DNA of 64,000 nucleotides from Anas platyrhynchos (taxonomy: Eukaryota; Chordata; Aves; Anseriformes; Anatidae): contig NC_092612.1 of NCBI RefSeq assembly GCF_047663525.1, positions 157,501 to 221,500 on the forward strand, written 5' to 3'. This document shows positions 11,601 through 27,340 of the stretch, piece by piece. The position numbers and the translations under genes are program-made. How positions within the stretch are numbered: position 1 is the stretch's first letter; every line of letters starts with the position of its first letter. Under the pieces are notes generated by a model. That model was not told the DNA's origin, did no database searches, and saw only the letters and a list, made by a program, of their open reading frames with translations.

Positions 11601-14600
11601 GCCATTGAAGAACTTGAGAAACTGCTTACAACCTATCACATGGCAACATGTGGATGGAAGATGGAAATTGAAATAGTTGAAGTGATCTTTTTAAGCAGTA
11701 TTCTGGAACTGTTGAAATAACTGCCCCTGTTTTCACTGTACTCCAGCAAGGCCAATAGCACAAAGTAAAATATCTCCAAGGGTTATGTTTGCAGACTTCA
11801 GATCAATAGCACAAAATTCTTCCTGCTGCATTCTAGAAACATTTAATTCAAAATGAGAAAGAAGCACACAGATGTAAAAAATATATATAAATAATTAAAA
11901 AAAAAACATTCAGGACATACCTTCTCTACTTTTGCATATTTTTTTATATCAATTTCTTTTCTGCCATTTTCCTCAAACTCCACAGTCTTAACAGCATCAA
12001 GAGCAATGGTACAGGCCAAGTCAGACCAGCGGTTTATTGCTTTGGTGTTTATAGCACTCTTTATTATTTTAAGCATCATCTCTCTGTTGTTCACATCCAC
12101 TGGAGTGCTGAGAGAAAGTAAAAAGTCAATAGTAAACTAAGTATTATTCCAAACTACAACTACAAACTACAGTTCACCTCTCTCTAATTGTCGTTTTACC
12201 AACATGATTCCCTCAAGAATCATCTTTAAGCAGAAGCCCCACATCCCTTCTCTCTGACTCCCACCAGCCCACACTTACCCAATTTTCTTTAGAATACTGA
12301 TCATGTCATCCAAAGCCTTCCGATAAGCCCCAATGATCACAGTTGGGTGCATCTGCTGTTCCAGGAAGTGTTCAGCAACAGAAAGCATCTCTCCAGCTAA
12401 GGGGAAAAATAAACACATACAAATTCCCCAGATAAGTTAGCAGAACAATTGGCAGCCAAAACTTAAGGAAAATATACCAGCCAAAAGTATCTACTCTCCA
12501 TGCAGAGAGCTCTAATATCATCCATACCTTCTGTTATACTTGATTGTACTAAACTGGGGGAAAGAACACAATTTTTTGAACCATGAAGCTAATCACTTAA
12601 GGGTCTAATGAACCTAGTACTCTTCATGGTCTAAAAACAACCCAACAAGAACCAACCAACCAACCCACCCAATTTTAGGGTTGGGAAATAACACGGATCT
12701 GTCTCAGTAATGCATACTTACTGGGATCTGATGAGCAAACAAGACAAGCTTTAGCATTAACTTTCTATAAAAGGTACATGTCTTATTTGTGCTCCTTACC
12801 AAGGATAATTACAGATGTGGTCCCATCTCCAACTTCTTCATCTTGAGTACGGCTAATCTCTATCATTGATTTTGCAGCTGGATGCTGGACTTGAATCTGT
12901 ATGGATGCAAACGGTACGGTTTTGGTTCTGGAATACTAAACCTGAAGCTTCTTTCAATGGAACAAATACCTCACTTTTTAAATAATCAAAGGTATTCTGC
13001 CTGACTATAACACCGGTATTTCTTCCTTTTTGAGGGGGAAAATAAGCATTTGTATTTCGTTGTATTGCATCCCCACAGTTTTTCAGGCATTACGTTTTTT
13101 GTGATGCTATTTCCACAACACTCACACTAGAAAAGCAACGACAATTTCTTGGTCTAATCATTTGGCGTAGTAAAATTAAGCATCTACTCAATAGGCTTTG
13201 ATGCAAGCGATTATAACTAAAATTACAAGCAAATTCTTATCAGTCTTATAAAACCTCCATGAAAAATTACTATCCTGGGATCAAATGCACTTTTCTGAGG
13301 AAGAGCACTACCTAGAAGCATTTAATTCCTCTCCAATAAGCACCTTTTTCTTGGTAATGTTTAATATTTTTTGGTTCTCAAGATAGAAGGCGAAATAACA
13401 TAATGCCATTGGCAGCTATTTAACCAAGCTATTTAACCATATCCCAGAACATACCGACTCACAAGTTAAGCAAGACAATCCTTTAGGAGAAACTCACCTC
13501 TCTAAGGATAGCATTGCCATCATTGGTCATCACAATCCCACCCATGGGGTCCAAAAGCATCTGCAACCAAAACAGAAGCAGTATTTGTACTGACCTTTAA
13601 TAAGTGCAGTGTTTCTAGCCAGCAGCAGCACAGGGATCTCAGCAAACATTCTTACCTTCATCATAGCTCTTGGTCCCAAACATGTTCGTATTATGTCAGC
13701 AATAGTCTAGGAGGAACAAACGGAATTAGGCAAAACATGAAGGCATCAAAACATCTAAAACAGCCTCAAATAAACGCATAATCTACATGAAACAAGCAGC
13801 CACTACAATGAATCTAAAGAACCTGATGATTCCGCAATTGCTTAGATGTAGCAGAAGACAGGGCTCATGTGGAAATGAGAACCCAGGGATTATTAGAGCA
13901 GCGGCATCACACTGAGTAAGTACTAAAAACAGATGCCAAAATTTAAACACTCTCAGACTTGGCAGAGAAAGAGGTTTTGATGGGTTAAACCCCTCCACAT
14001 GCAGTTACATCAAACATACTGGTTTTAACACTGAAAATTCATTTTATATGGTCCTTCTACTCTGCTTTTTTATACACACACACACGTGTTAAAAAATAAT
14101 AAAAAAGTTGATTGACGTCAGAATATGGTACCTTAGCAGCAGTGATGTTCCCAGTCTGGACTTTTCTTCCAGACTCACGTTTCATATTTTGACCTAAAGC
14201 ACACAGGGAAAAAAAAAATAGCACAAATATAACCATCGTGTAGTCTTACCAGAAAACCCAAGACTGAAATGGTGATGGTGACAATGGACTAAAACACCCT
14301 CTCAGTCACGCACACAGTTCTAAATTAAGAATTTACAATAAATATTACAGCTGGTCTAAGAAAGCATGCTCATAAAAGAGTACCAATGAAAAATAGTATT
14401 CCTGATTATAACAGAATACCTGATTAGCAACAGATTCTTCTGAAAAACTTGTACCCCTGAGATATAAACTCTTCCCCCACAAAACCAAGCAGCAGAGGTT
14501 CACAAAAACCTGGAAGACCCCCTAAATCCTAGAGGCTGCTGCACGGTACCTTGTGGTCTGCAAAGTCTGTATGACAAGAAGAACCAGGGTTTATAATTCA

Positions 14601-14984
14601 GTTTTGTACGTCAGTAAATCTCAGCCTTTGGTATGTTTGAGCAGGCTGTAACAGAGGCTCGCAAGCACATTGGGGGATTTGTGTTACGTATTTAGCCTGG
14701 CCGAGGAGAGGTTTACGTCAGAACTACACATAAGAAACCCCCCCCCCCCCCCCCCCAGATTTATAAGAAAGGAGAAAAGCCTAAAAGCAGCAACGAGAGG
14801 ACGGGAAGGGAGCCTGGAGCTACGGGGCCCCGGATAACCCCGGGGACTGCGGGGTGCTGCGGCGCCTCAGCCCCGCGGCGGGGGCCACAAGGGGGGCGCC
14901 GGGCCCTGAGGGGACACAAAATGGCGGCGAGGGGGGACTGAGGGGGGACTCACTGAGAACGAGGACGGGGCGCGGGCCCATCAT
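8034..14984 (-). CDS. CCT3: CCT3, T-complex protein 1 subunit gamma
   Basis: Fourteen coding exons (minus): 14954-14984, 14132-14193, 13656-13706, 13498-13560, 12800-12896, 12279-12396, 11921-12107, 11266-11415, 10676-10808, 10147-10228, 9845-10025, 9393-9638, 8682-8813 and 8034-8138. Together they give 1638 nt, 545 aa plus stop, the same length as human CCT3. CCT3 is one of eight subunits of the cytosolic TRiC/CCT chaperonin, which folds actin, tubulin and many other proteins using ATP. Visible family signatures are [17 protein letters not shown], then [12 protein letters not shown] with the group II chaperonin GDGTT nucleotide motif, then [16 protein letters not shown], and [20 protein letters not shown] in the ATP domain near the end. 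The tail is Lys/Glu/Gln-rich ([12 protein letters not shown]). The double ATG gives [11 protein letters not shown], like human MMGHRPVLVLS. It is head-to-head with SSR2 and has a CpG-island promoter. Confidence 0.97.
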
Positions 14985-15252
14985 GGCGGCGGCGGCGGCG
15001 GCGGGACCCGGAGCGCGGAGCCGAGGGGAAGCTTCTAGAGCGGAGCTCGCTCGCCCCGCCACCACAGCCTACCCCGAGGGCCGCCCCGCCGCGCCCAATC
15101 GCTGCCTGCGCGGCGGGCCCGACGTCCAATCAGAAGGCGGGAGCGAGCAGGAGGCGGGGCTTGCGCCTCCCGTCCCCACCCCGCGGGGTTCTCAGAAAGT
15201 TCGGTTGAGGAGCAACCGGGCTGGCAGCGCGTTGGGAGGGGCTGGGCGGCAG

Positions 15253-15264
15253 TGCGCATGCGCA
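15253..15264. promoter_or_regulatory. NRF1 site, CCT3 promoter
   Basis: TGCGCATGCGCA is a perfect palindromic NRF1 motif about 270 bases upstream of the CCT3 start. NRF1 drives many housekeeping CpG-island promoters. Confidence 0.7.
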
Positions 15265-15311
15265 GGCTGCCGGGCCCGAGAGCATGGCTGGAAAATGGGT
15301 CCGACGGTCAG

Positions 15312-15323
15312 GGCGCATGCGCC
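15312..15323. promoter_or_regulatory. Second NRF1 site, CCT3 promoter
   Basis: GGCGCATGCGCC is a second palindromic NRF1-type motif, about 60 bases further from CCT3. The pair suggests strong NRF1 input to the shared CCT3/SSR2 promoter block. Confidence 0.65.
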
Positions 15324-15361
15324 AGGCGAAGGGGTCTATGGGATGGGCGCGCTGCCAAGGG

Positions 15362-15380
15362 GCATGCTGGGAGTGATAGT
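15362..15380 (-). promoter_or_regulatory. ZNF143/STAF motif on the CCT3 side
   Basis: Read on the minus strand this is ACTATCACTCCCAGCATGC, close to the ZNF143 (SBS2) consensus ACTACAAYTCCCAGCATGC. It sits at the left edge of the CR1 insertion and mirrors a second ZNF143 motif at 16564-16582 on the SSR2 side. Confidence 0.7.
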
Positions 15381-15392
15381 CTTTGAGGGGCT

Positions 15393-15576
15393 GGTGTCAG
15401 AATCAGAAAATCATTGAATTGGAAAAGCAATCCAACCTCGTCTGGTCCAACCATCCCCCTACCACCGATGTCACCCACTGAACCATGTCCCCAAGCACCA
15501 CGTCCAACCTTTCCTCGAACACCCCCAGGGACGGTGACTCTACCACCTCCTTGGGCAACCCGTCCCAACGCCTGAC
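15393..15576 (-). mobile_element. CR1 LINE, 3' part (left of nested LTR)
   Basis: The plus strand begins with a CAGAATCA-type 3' end typical of CR1. It continues through TCTGGTCCAACCATCC and CACCTCCTTGGGCAACCCG, the reverse complement of the reverse-transcriptase C-terminus and 3' end. The minus-strand reading contains LPKEVVESPSL and VFEERLDVVL, classic CR1 RT-end residues. The element continues at 16010 after an LTR insertion. Confidence 0.85.
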
Positions 15577-16009
15577 TGTAATAAGTGGTAGGAACCAAAC
15601 CACTCTCAGAATAATCTTTATCAGAGCCAAGTTTATTAAGCAAGGATTCAAGCAGGAAAAACAGCGCTGGGCGGCTGCGGAGTCTCTGCTCCACCAACGG
15701 CACGCACCTCACCCCCGCCAGCATCCCCCTTTTATAGCCTGGTTGTTCAGGGTGTACGTGGCGTATCCTGGTATGTCCTGCGGTTGCGTGTACTGTTGCT
15801 AGGGGGTCGTCTCAGACCTCCTGGTGGTCGTGAGGATGAAGGCCGTAGTCTTCCTCTGCGTTGCAGGTTGCGATCTTGCTGAGCAAGCACTCTCCATGTT
15901 CTGATCAGGATGGGCAGCTGGAAACTCTCCAGCTATACAGGGTTGTCACAGCCCCCACAAGCTTTCCCGCCGGTTTGATTAACAAACTTATTATACAATA
16001 TTTATTACA
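15577..16009 (-). mobile_element. Solo LTR of an avian endogenous retrovirus, nested in CR1 (copy A)
   Basis: A 433-bp element bounded by the inverted ends TGTAATAA and TTATTACA, so it has TG...CA termini. It is oriented to the minus strand: there it has a TATA box (CTATAAAAGG) and, downstream, an AATAAA signal, in the U3-R-U5 order expected of an LTR. The flanking CTGAC and CCGAC form a 5-bp target-site duplication with one difference, and the CR1 reading resumes across it. No internal retroviral genes are present. A 5-bp duplication hints at an ERVL-like or class I group; the family is not resolved. Near-identity to the copy at 63305-63737 (about three differences over 433 bp) says this subfamily was active recently. 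Confidence 0.88.
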
Positions 16010-16435
16010 CCGACCACTCTATCTGAGGAGAAATGTCTCCTCATTTCCAACCTGAACCTCCCCTGGCACAACTTGAGGCCATTCCCTCTTGTCCTGTTGA
16101 TAGTCATGTGCAAGAAGAGGCTGACCCCCAGCTCCCCACACCTTCCCTTCAGGCAGTTGCAGAGAGCAATGAGCTCTGCCCCGAGCCTCCGCTTCTCTAG
16201 CCCAAACACCCCCAGTTCCCTCAGCCGCTCCTCACAGGACTTGTGCTCCAGGCCCTTCACCAGCTCCGTAGCCCTGCTCTGGACATGCTCCAGGGCCTCG
16301 ATGTCCTTCTGGGAGTGAGGGGCACAAAACATGGTACTCAAGGCGTGGCCTCACCAGAGCAGAGCACAGGGAGACGATCACATCCCCAGTCCTGCTGGCT
16401 ATACTATTCCCGAATATCCCAGCAGTCTTTATAAG
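16010..16435 (-). mobile_element. CR1 LINE, reverse-transcriptase C-terminal part (right of nested LTR)
   Basis: This is the second half of the CR1 split by the LTR. On the minus strand it reads [19 protein letters not shown], then [20 protein letters not shown], then [20 protein letters not shown], which are hallmark CR1 RT thumb and C-terminal motifs. The copy is 5'-truncated near 16430, as most CR1 copies are. CR1 inserted first and the LTR later. Confidence 0.88.
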
Positions 16436-16563
16436 TGCTATTTTTTTAACTAAAAGCTGCTGGTTTTTAAACGCTTTTGGGAGTGCAAGTAAACCCTCTT
16501 TCTCCAAAGGGCAAGTCTGGGGGGGGGGAGCGAGATGGAGGGCGGGAGGGGGGAGGGGGCAGG

Positions 16564-16582
16564 ACTACATTTCCCAACATGC
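16564..16582 (+). promoter_or_regulatory. ZNF143/STAF motif in the SSR2 promoter
   Basis: ACTACATTTCCCAACATGC matches the ZNF143 consensus closely. It lies just upstream of the likely SSR2 first exon. The oppositely oriented motif at 15362-15380 serves the CCT3 side. Confidence 0.75.
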
Positions 16583-16609
16583 CTCGGGGGCGCTGCGAGG
16601 CGACACGTC

Positions 16610-16682
16610 ACGGCCCGCGGGCGCTTCCGCTCTTTTCCTGCTGCTGAGTCGGCCTTCCGCGGGCTGTGGCAAGGCGGAGAGG
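16610..16682 (+). other. SSR2: Probable SSR2 noncoding first exon
   Basis: This GC-rich stretch follows the ZNF143 motif and contains a pyrimidine run (CTCTTTTCC). It ends at a good donor, GG|GTGAGG, after 16682. The SSR2 coding part starts exactly at a splice acceptor (17740|17741), so a noncoding exon must lie upstream, and this is the best candidate. The exact start is inferred. Confidence 0.5.
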
Positions 16683-17740
16683 GTGAGGGGCGGCGGGGAC
16701 TCGGCGGTGTCGGAGGGAGGGGAGCGGAGCGGAGGAGGGGAGCGGGGACTGGGAGGGCTTTGGGGAGCTTTGGGCCCCCCTCTGGTGCTGTTGCTGGGGT
16801 ATTTGGGGGAGAAAAAAGGAGGGGGGGTCTGGGTGTCCCGCAGGTAGCGGTCAGCGGCGCTCTGGCCTAGGGGGAGCAGCGGCTGGGAGCTCCCGTCGGG
16901 TCTCTGGGCCGTGTCGGGCTTGTAGGGAGATGCTGGCGTGGGTGGAAATGCGGTTGGGTTGTGTGGAGGGGACACCGCCTAGCAGAGTGAGGGGTCTGGC
17001 GCCGCAGCAGTCTCGGTACGGAGACTAAAGCTCCCGAGTTCCGTTACTGGGTGGGTGCGGAGCGGCTGCGGTCTTCTCATCCGAGCTGGGAGATACTGGG
17101 CTGCGGGAAATAAGGGCGTGCAGCTTGGAGCGGGGAGTTGTGGGGACTGAAAGGCTGCTGGAGGGTGTTGGTGCTGTTTCGGTCACTGCAAGTAGAAGAA
17201 GAAAATCTGAGTCTGGAAATGAGAAGCTAGTACATTGTGAGAACAACAGAGAAATTGATGGGGTGGGGACGAAGAACCACCTCTGTTTTTTGTAAGGCAG
17301 TGCTTCAAAATGGCAATTAACTGTTAATTGACAAAATTGGTGAAACCATTAATTGACTGAAGTTCTGCTCTGAAAGTTACTGAAAGAGATTTGATGATCT
17401 GAGATCTTTCCCAGTTAATGAGCAGGAACAATACCTGCTGGGGCTTTGAGAAGGGAGAAAACTGCCACCTTTGCTGCCGTGCATGCCCGTCTAGGCCACT
17501 GCTGTGTCGTTACTCACATTCTTGGAGGAAAGTGTACAGATATTTCAGAGGCAATTGCAAAGCTCTGTGGAGCTAGGGTCATTTCTCCCTGCTCTGTGAC
17601 GTCCTTTCACGATATTGCTGTGAAGTATACAGCTGCTCATGTCTTACTACTTGTGAATTGTGTTGCCTTGCTAGGTTGTGCCATTTGTGTTCTTTTTGCA
17701 GTGAAATTATCAATGACGTTCCATTTTCTTTTATTTCTAG

Positions 17741-19681
<1,941 letters not shown>

Positions 19682-19865
19682 GCAAAGCTAAATCTAACCG
19701 TCACCCCAGAGCTTAGGAGAGAGCAAACATTAACCCACACAGAACAGTGGGTGTGCTTGGATCAGCAACAGTCACTCCTGCAGAGCACTGCCTGGGCTTC
19801 AGCCTTGTCTGCAAGAGGGAGTCACCAATCACTTCAGTGGCAATGATGTGTTGTTTTCTACCTCT

Positions 19866-19871
19866 AATAAA
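19866..19871 (+). terminator. SSR2 proximal polyadenylation signal
   Basis: AATAAA occurs 185 bases past the SSR2 stop and is followed by an A-run. A second AATAAA at 20369-20374 could end a longer 3' UTR. Confidence 0.6.
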
Positions 19872-20368
19872 AAAAAAAGGCACAAACCCCACCACCAAAT
19901 CCCAAAACTCCCCAGCCAAACCCCCTTTTCTGTGTATTTGGGGTAGAGACACCTTGCTTTGTTGCAGATTTAGTGCTGGTGTGGCTGTGATATCAGCGTT
20001 AACACCTAGAGAAACTTGTTTCTGGGTGTGCAGCTCTGCAGCATTTCTGACCTCTGTGCTGCCTTCCTGACTCCCTTCAACCATGTGGATTTTTGCCTGC
20101 TGCAGCCCTCTTAAACCTTGTAAATCTTAGTGTCCATCTCTTCCAGGTGCTGCTCAACTTGCCAGAACAGCTGTGGAAAGGAGCTCTATCTAGTGATAAT
20201 AAGAGACCTTTTGACAGAGGCTTGTTAGAGCTGCTTCTTGGGGTGGGGCATGGGAAGCCCACTGGTATTTCAGTGAGGAGTTGATGTGTTTCTGGTTTTT
20301 GTTTTGTTTTGTTTTTTTCCTTCTTGCTCTTGTTGCTCTGGTGAGGGTTGAGGTAGCGAGGTTTTTAT

Positions 20369-20374
20369 AATAAA
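20369..20374 (+). terminator. SSR2 distal polyadenylation signal (candidate)
   Basis: AATAAA in the context TTTTTATAATAAATC, about 690 bases past the SSR2 stop. It is an alternative to the proximal signal. Confidence 0.45.
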
Positions 20375-20756
20375 TCAAACATAATGGAAGAGGCCTGCTT
20401 TTCTTTTACTGGGAAGTTCTAGAGGTGCTTGGCTGCCTTAAGATGCATCCAACGGGTGGGCAGATGGGAGAATAAATCAGTACACTATTCCCTCTGTAAA
20501 ATAAAGAGTAAAAGCAGTGGAAACGTGTGGGAGGCAGAAGTCACTTTGCCAGGTTCATTCCTCTGTCCCTGCAGGGCTGGTAATTTGCACCAGCTTTCCT
20601 GGCAGCCTGAAGCTCAGGAGTAATATTTCTCTTCACATACAAAACAAATTTCACTCTGTCTTTGTGTTGGGCATGGAACTGTGCTTTTCCTCTGGAGGAG
20701 ATGGCACAATGATGACTTGCCCCAGGTGACCTGGGGGTGCTGAGAGTTGTTTCCTT

Positions 20757-20955
20757 TCACAGAATCATTTAGGTTGGAGGAGACCTCCAAGATAACCTAG
20801 TCCAACCTCTGACCTAACGCTAACATGTCCTCCACTAAACTATATCACTAAGCTCTAGATCTAAATGGCTTTTAAATACCTCCAGGATGGTGACTCAGTC
20901 ACTTCCCTAGACAGCCCATTCCACTGCCTAACAACCTTTTCCATAAAGACAACAC
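20757..20955 (-). mobile_element. CR1 LINE 3' fragment
   Basis: The plus strand reads CACAGAATCATTTAGGTTGG, then GAGACCTCCAAGATAACCTA, then GTCCAACCTCTGACCTAACG, the well-known reverse complement of an avian CR1 3' end. It is a short, 5'-truncated copy between SSR2 and CTSS. Confidence 0.88.
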
Positions 20956-20959
20956 GTAG

Positions 20960-21590
20960 GCCTCTACTGAATATATAAATCTAAAGAAAAGGGTTGAGTG
21001 AAGTTTCAGTCTCGATTAAAACTTCTAACAGGACAAACTTTTTCCTTCAGAACACTTTTTTGTTTGTCGTCTGTGTTGGAAATGAATGCTGTGTTTGAGC
21101 ACAGATTGTGTCATGCGGGTGCGGTGACAACTGAAGTGCCACTGTGCATTTACATTTCAGTGTCATTATCACAAAAATTCACATCAATACAAAACCACCG
21201 ATAGCAGCTGCTTTCCTCTCTCCATGCCTTTGGCAGTGGTCTCCATCCTTCATTCCCAAATCACAGACATCATACAGAGAGGTTTTCCTCTTGGTGAAAC
21301 CCCTGAAATATCATTCATTTCCCAAGGAAATGACTGTCCTACTATTTTGTTTTTTGTCTTTTGAACAGAAAGAGTTGTTAATCTGCCAAACCAAGGACAA
21401 GCAAATTATGGCATTGCTGCCAAAGACAGCAAGTGGGCAAATTCAAGCATCACCTGGCTCAGCTGTAGGAAAAGGGAGCTTTAGCAGCACCAGAAAAGAA
21501 GGTGCCAGCTAGAGCCTGCCTAGATGAAGTTCCTTCTGGCACATATTTGTGCCTCTAGATACAACATGTAGGATTTTGGGATGGTGAAAC
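20960..21590. other. SSR2-CTSS intergenic region
   Basis: Both genes end here (SSR2 +, CTSS -). Apart from the CR1 fragment and the polyadenylation signals I see no gene or RNA. Confidence 0.4.
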
Positions 21591-21596
21591 TGATCT

Positions 21597-21602
21597 TTTA
21601 TT
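21597..21602 (-). terminator. CTSS polyadenylation signal (AATAAA on minus strand)
   Basis: TTTATT on plus, inside CTTTTATTTTTC, lies about 415 bases past the CTSS stop codon in the minus direction. Confidence 0.55.
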
Positions 21603-22015
21603 TTTCAAACAAAGCCTGCAATCTCATAGACATCATCACACAGAGCTAAAATAATATCCATGTCGTGATAGTAGTACTCAGTGCTGAACTGGAGAGAAGA
21701 AAATAAGATCTCCATTATAACTGTAGGTATCAGAGTTTAACTCTGAAAAAAAAAAAAAAAAAACAAACACTTTTTTTTTTCCCCCAAAAAGAAGTCACTT
21801 GGTATCTGTAAATCATACTCCAAAATCCTCCCACCAGATCCACACAAAGGACCCCCTCTCAGTCTGTAGCACAAGCTGAACTAGCAGAAGGAGTTTGCCC
21901 ATAGAAGATCAGAAAATGATTCTTGAATGATTCTTGAAGTCAGTAGATTCATACAAGCATAGCACCAGCAGTTTAACTGAAGCCACAGGAGTCCTCTCCA
22001 AAGCACGAGGTCTTT

Positions 22016-25725
<3,710 letters not shown>

Positions 25726-26355
25726 CTTGTGCAGCCGGGCCCAGGGAGTTGGTGCAATGCCGCACAGGCACTGGGAGCCACGGGCTCAGAGCTGGAGTGG
25801 GGCTGTGCTTGACCGCTGTGTGACAAAGCCGGTTTGGTAAGGGAAGCAGAGCAGGTCAAGGTGTCATCACCGGGCTCCCCAGTGTGCCCCTGGCAGGGTT
25901 TCCACACTAGGTGACGCCGACTGCCCCATCCTGCCCACAGCCCTGTGCCTGCCACCCTGCGATCCAGGAAGAGGAATCCCACCAGGACTCAAAGTGCCCT
26001 TGGGGAAAGCTCAGCTGGACACAACCCGTGCCCATTCACACACCAGAGGGCAGGGACATATCCAGACATGCATCAGCTGGTGCTTCCACCCTGAGAAACC
26101 CTTATTCATCCCCCTGGCCAGGCGTCTGCTTTCACAAACCTGTGTTTTACAGCACCTAAAAGCAAAACAAAACAAAACAGCACACCTATTTTCATGCAGC
26201 TGATATCTGCCAGCTCTCAAAGAGGGGCTGCTGCAGAGGGGTGCTTGGAAGAGATTAGATAGAGACAAAGCCCCATGTACAAACATTTCTTCAGTTTTAC
26301 TTCCTCAATGCTCAGTTTTCCCACAACTGTAAGACACAAATGCAACCCACATACC

Positions 26356-26520
26356 TGGGCAGCCTTCTGCCAGCTCAGGGAGCACAGAACCAGCGGAGGG
26401 ACGCCAGGGGCCTGTCCAGTGTCCTCACTGCCACCCCAGGGCTGGGACACACGGGGGCTCACACATACAGTGACTGCAGCTGCGACTCGCAGATCAAATC
26501 ACATGAGCTGAGAAATGAGG
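26356..26520 (-). other. CTSS: Possible CTSS noncoding first exon
   Basis: On the minus strand a good donor, CCCAG|GTATGTG, follows 26356. A spliced leader starting below the interferon response element at 26532-26541 would place the CTSS promoter here. There is no direct transcript evidence, and the coding exon at 25725 may instead be exon 1. Confidence 0.3.
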
Positions 26521-26531
26521 AAATGCTCTGA

Positions 26532-26541
26532 TTTCGTTTTC
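26532..26541 (-). promoter_or_regulatory. Interferon-stimulated response element upstream of CTSS
   Basis: The minus strand reads GAAAACGAAA, the GAAANNGAAA core of an ISRE, within AAGTGAAAACGAAATC. It lies about 810 bases upstream of the CTSS start codon. Mammalian CTSS is induced by interferon through an ISRE bound by IRF1, so the placement is sensible. Confidence 0.55.
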
Positions 26542-27240
26542 ACTTAGCTGAGACCATGCCCGTGGCGCCTGATCCAGCTCCTCCACTCCTGACAGAGGAG
26601 GCCATACATCAGTGCAATTAAAGCAAGCACCAAAAAAAAAAAAAAAAAATAAATCAATCACTTTTTTTCTTCTCAGACCGGAAGATGTGGTTTAAACATG
26701 GCCACGTTCCGGAGCTGAACCTGATGCATCTGTGGCCGGTCCCTGCTGCACTGCAGAGAGAATGGCATTTAATGCACATTAAGTTGCAGACAGCACAATC
26801 AGTCTGCCAGTGTCCTTGGAACTTCACCAGACTCCCCCCTAGAGGAGAGTGAGGCAGGAGGACACATTCCTCTGCACCATGCAACATAAAATGGCTGCAA
26901 GAAACCATCTTCTGTGCTGCTTCCTCCTCCTCTCACAATGTCACAGGAGCTTTAAGATTCAGCTGAGTCATTTTCTGAAAGGCAGCTGTATCTGCTGGAG
27001 ATTGCAAGAGAGCAATGATAGAGAACCCTCCACCTAAATACTTTAAGTAATTCCCAAAAGATTTCCCCTTACTGGTGGATGTTCCTGGGGAGAGTGAATG
27101 AAATGGTCATACGTGAGACACTTGAGCAATCCAGCTGCTGGGTTCCTAAGAAAGGTAAGGCTAGAGCTAGATCCACACATGCTTGATCTGCAGGGTGAGT
27201 GGTGGCATCTCAAGAGCTCGTCCCAGAGCTGGAGGCCCAT

Positions 27241-27340
27241 CTAAATATGGGAACAGGTTCCATAGCTAGCGACCCCACAATAGATCACACAGTTCCTCAC
27301 CAATCCAATGTAGCCCTCACTGCCAAAACACACCCCTGAA
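27241..27340 (-). pseudogene. Cathepsin S-like last exon of a third, decayed cathepsin gene
   Basis: On the minus strand, after an acceptor CCAAAAG|, 100 nt read S-SGVCFGSEGYIGLVRN, then CVIYCGVASYGTCSHI and TAG. CTSS exon 7 is also exactly 100 nt, has the same acceptor and the same stop position, and reads [17 protein letters not shown]...[12 protein letters not shown]. The frame is fully open. However, the Trp of the conserved NSWG motif is Ser here, and the rest of the gene is degraded. It lies between CTSS and CTSK in the same orientation. It is most likely a relic of a tandem duplicate; a functional alternative exon is less likely. Confidence 0.8.
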
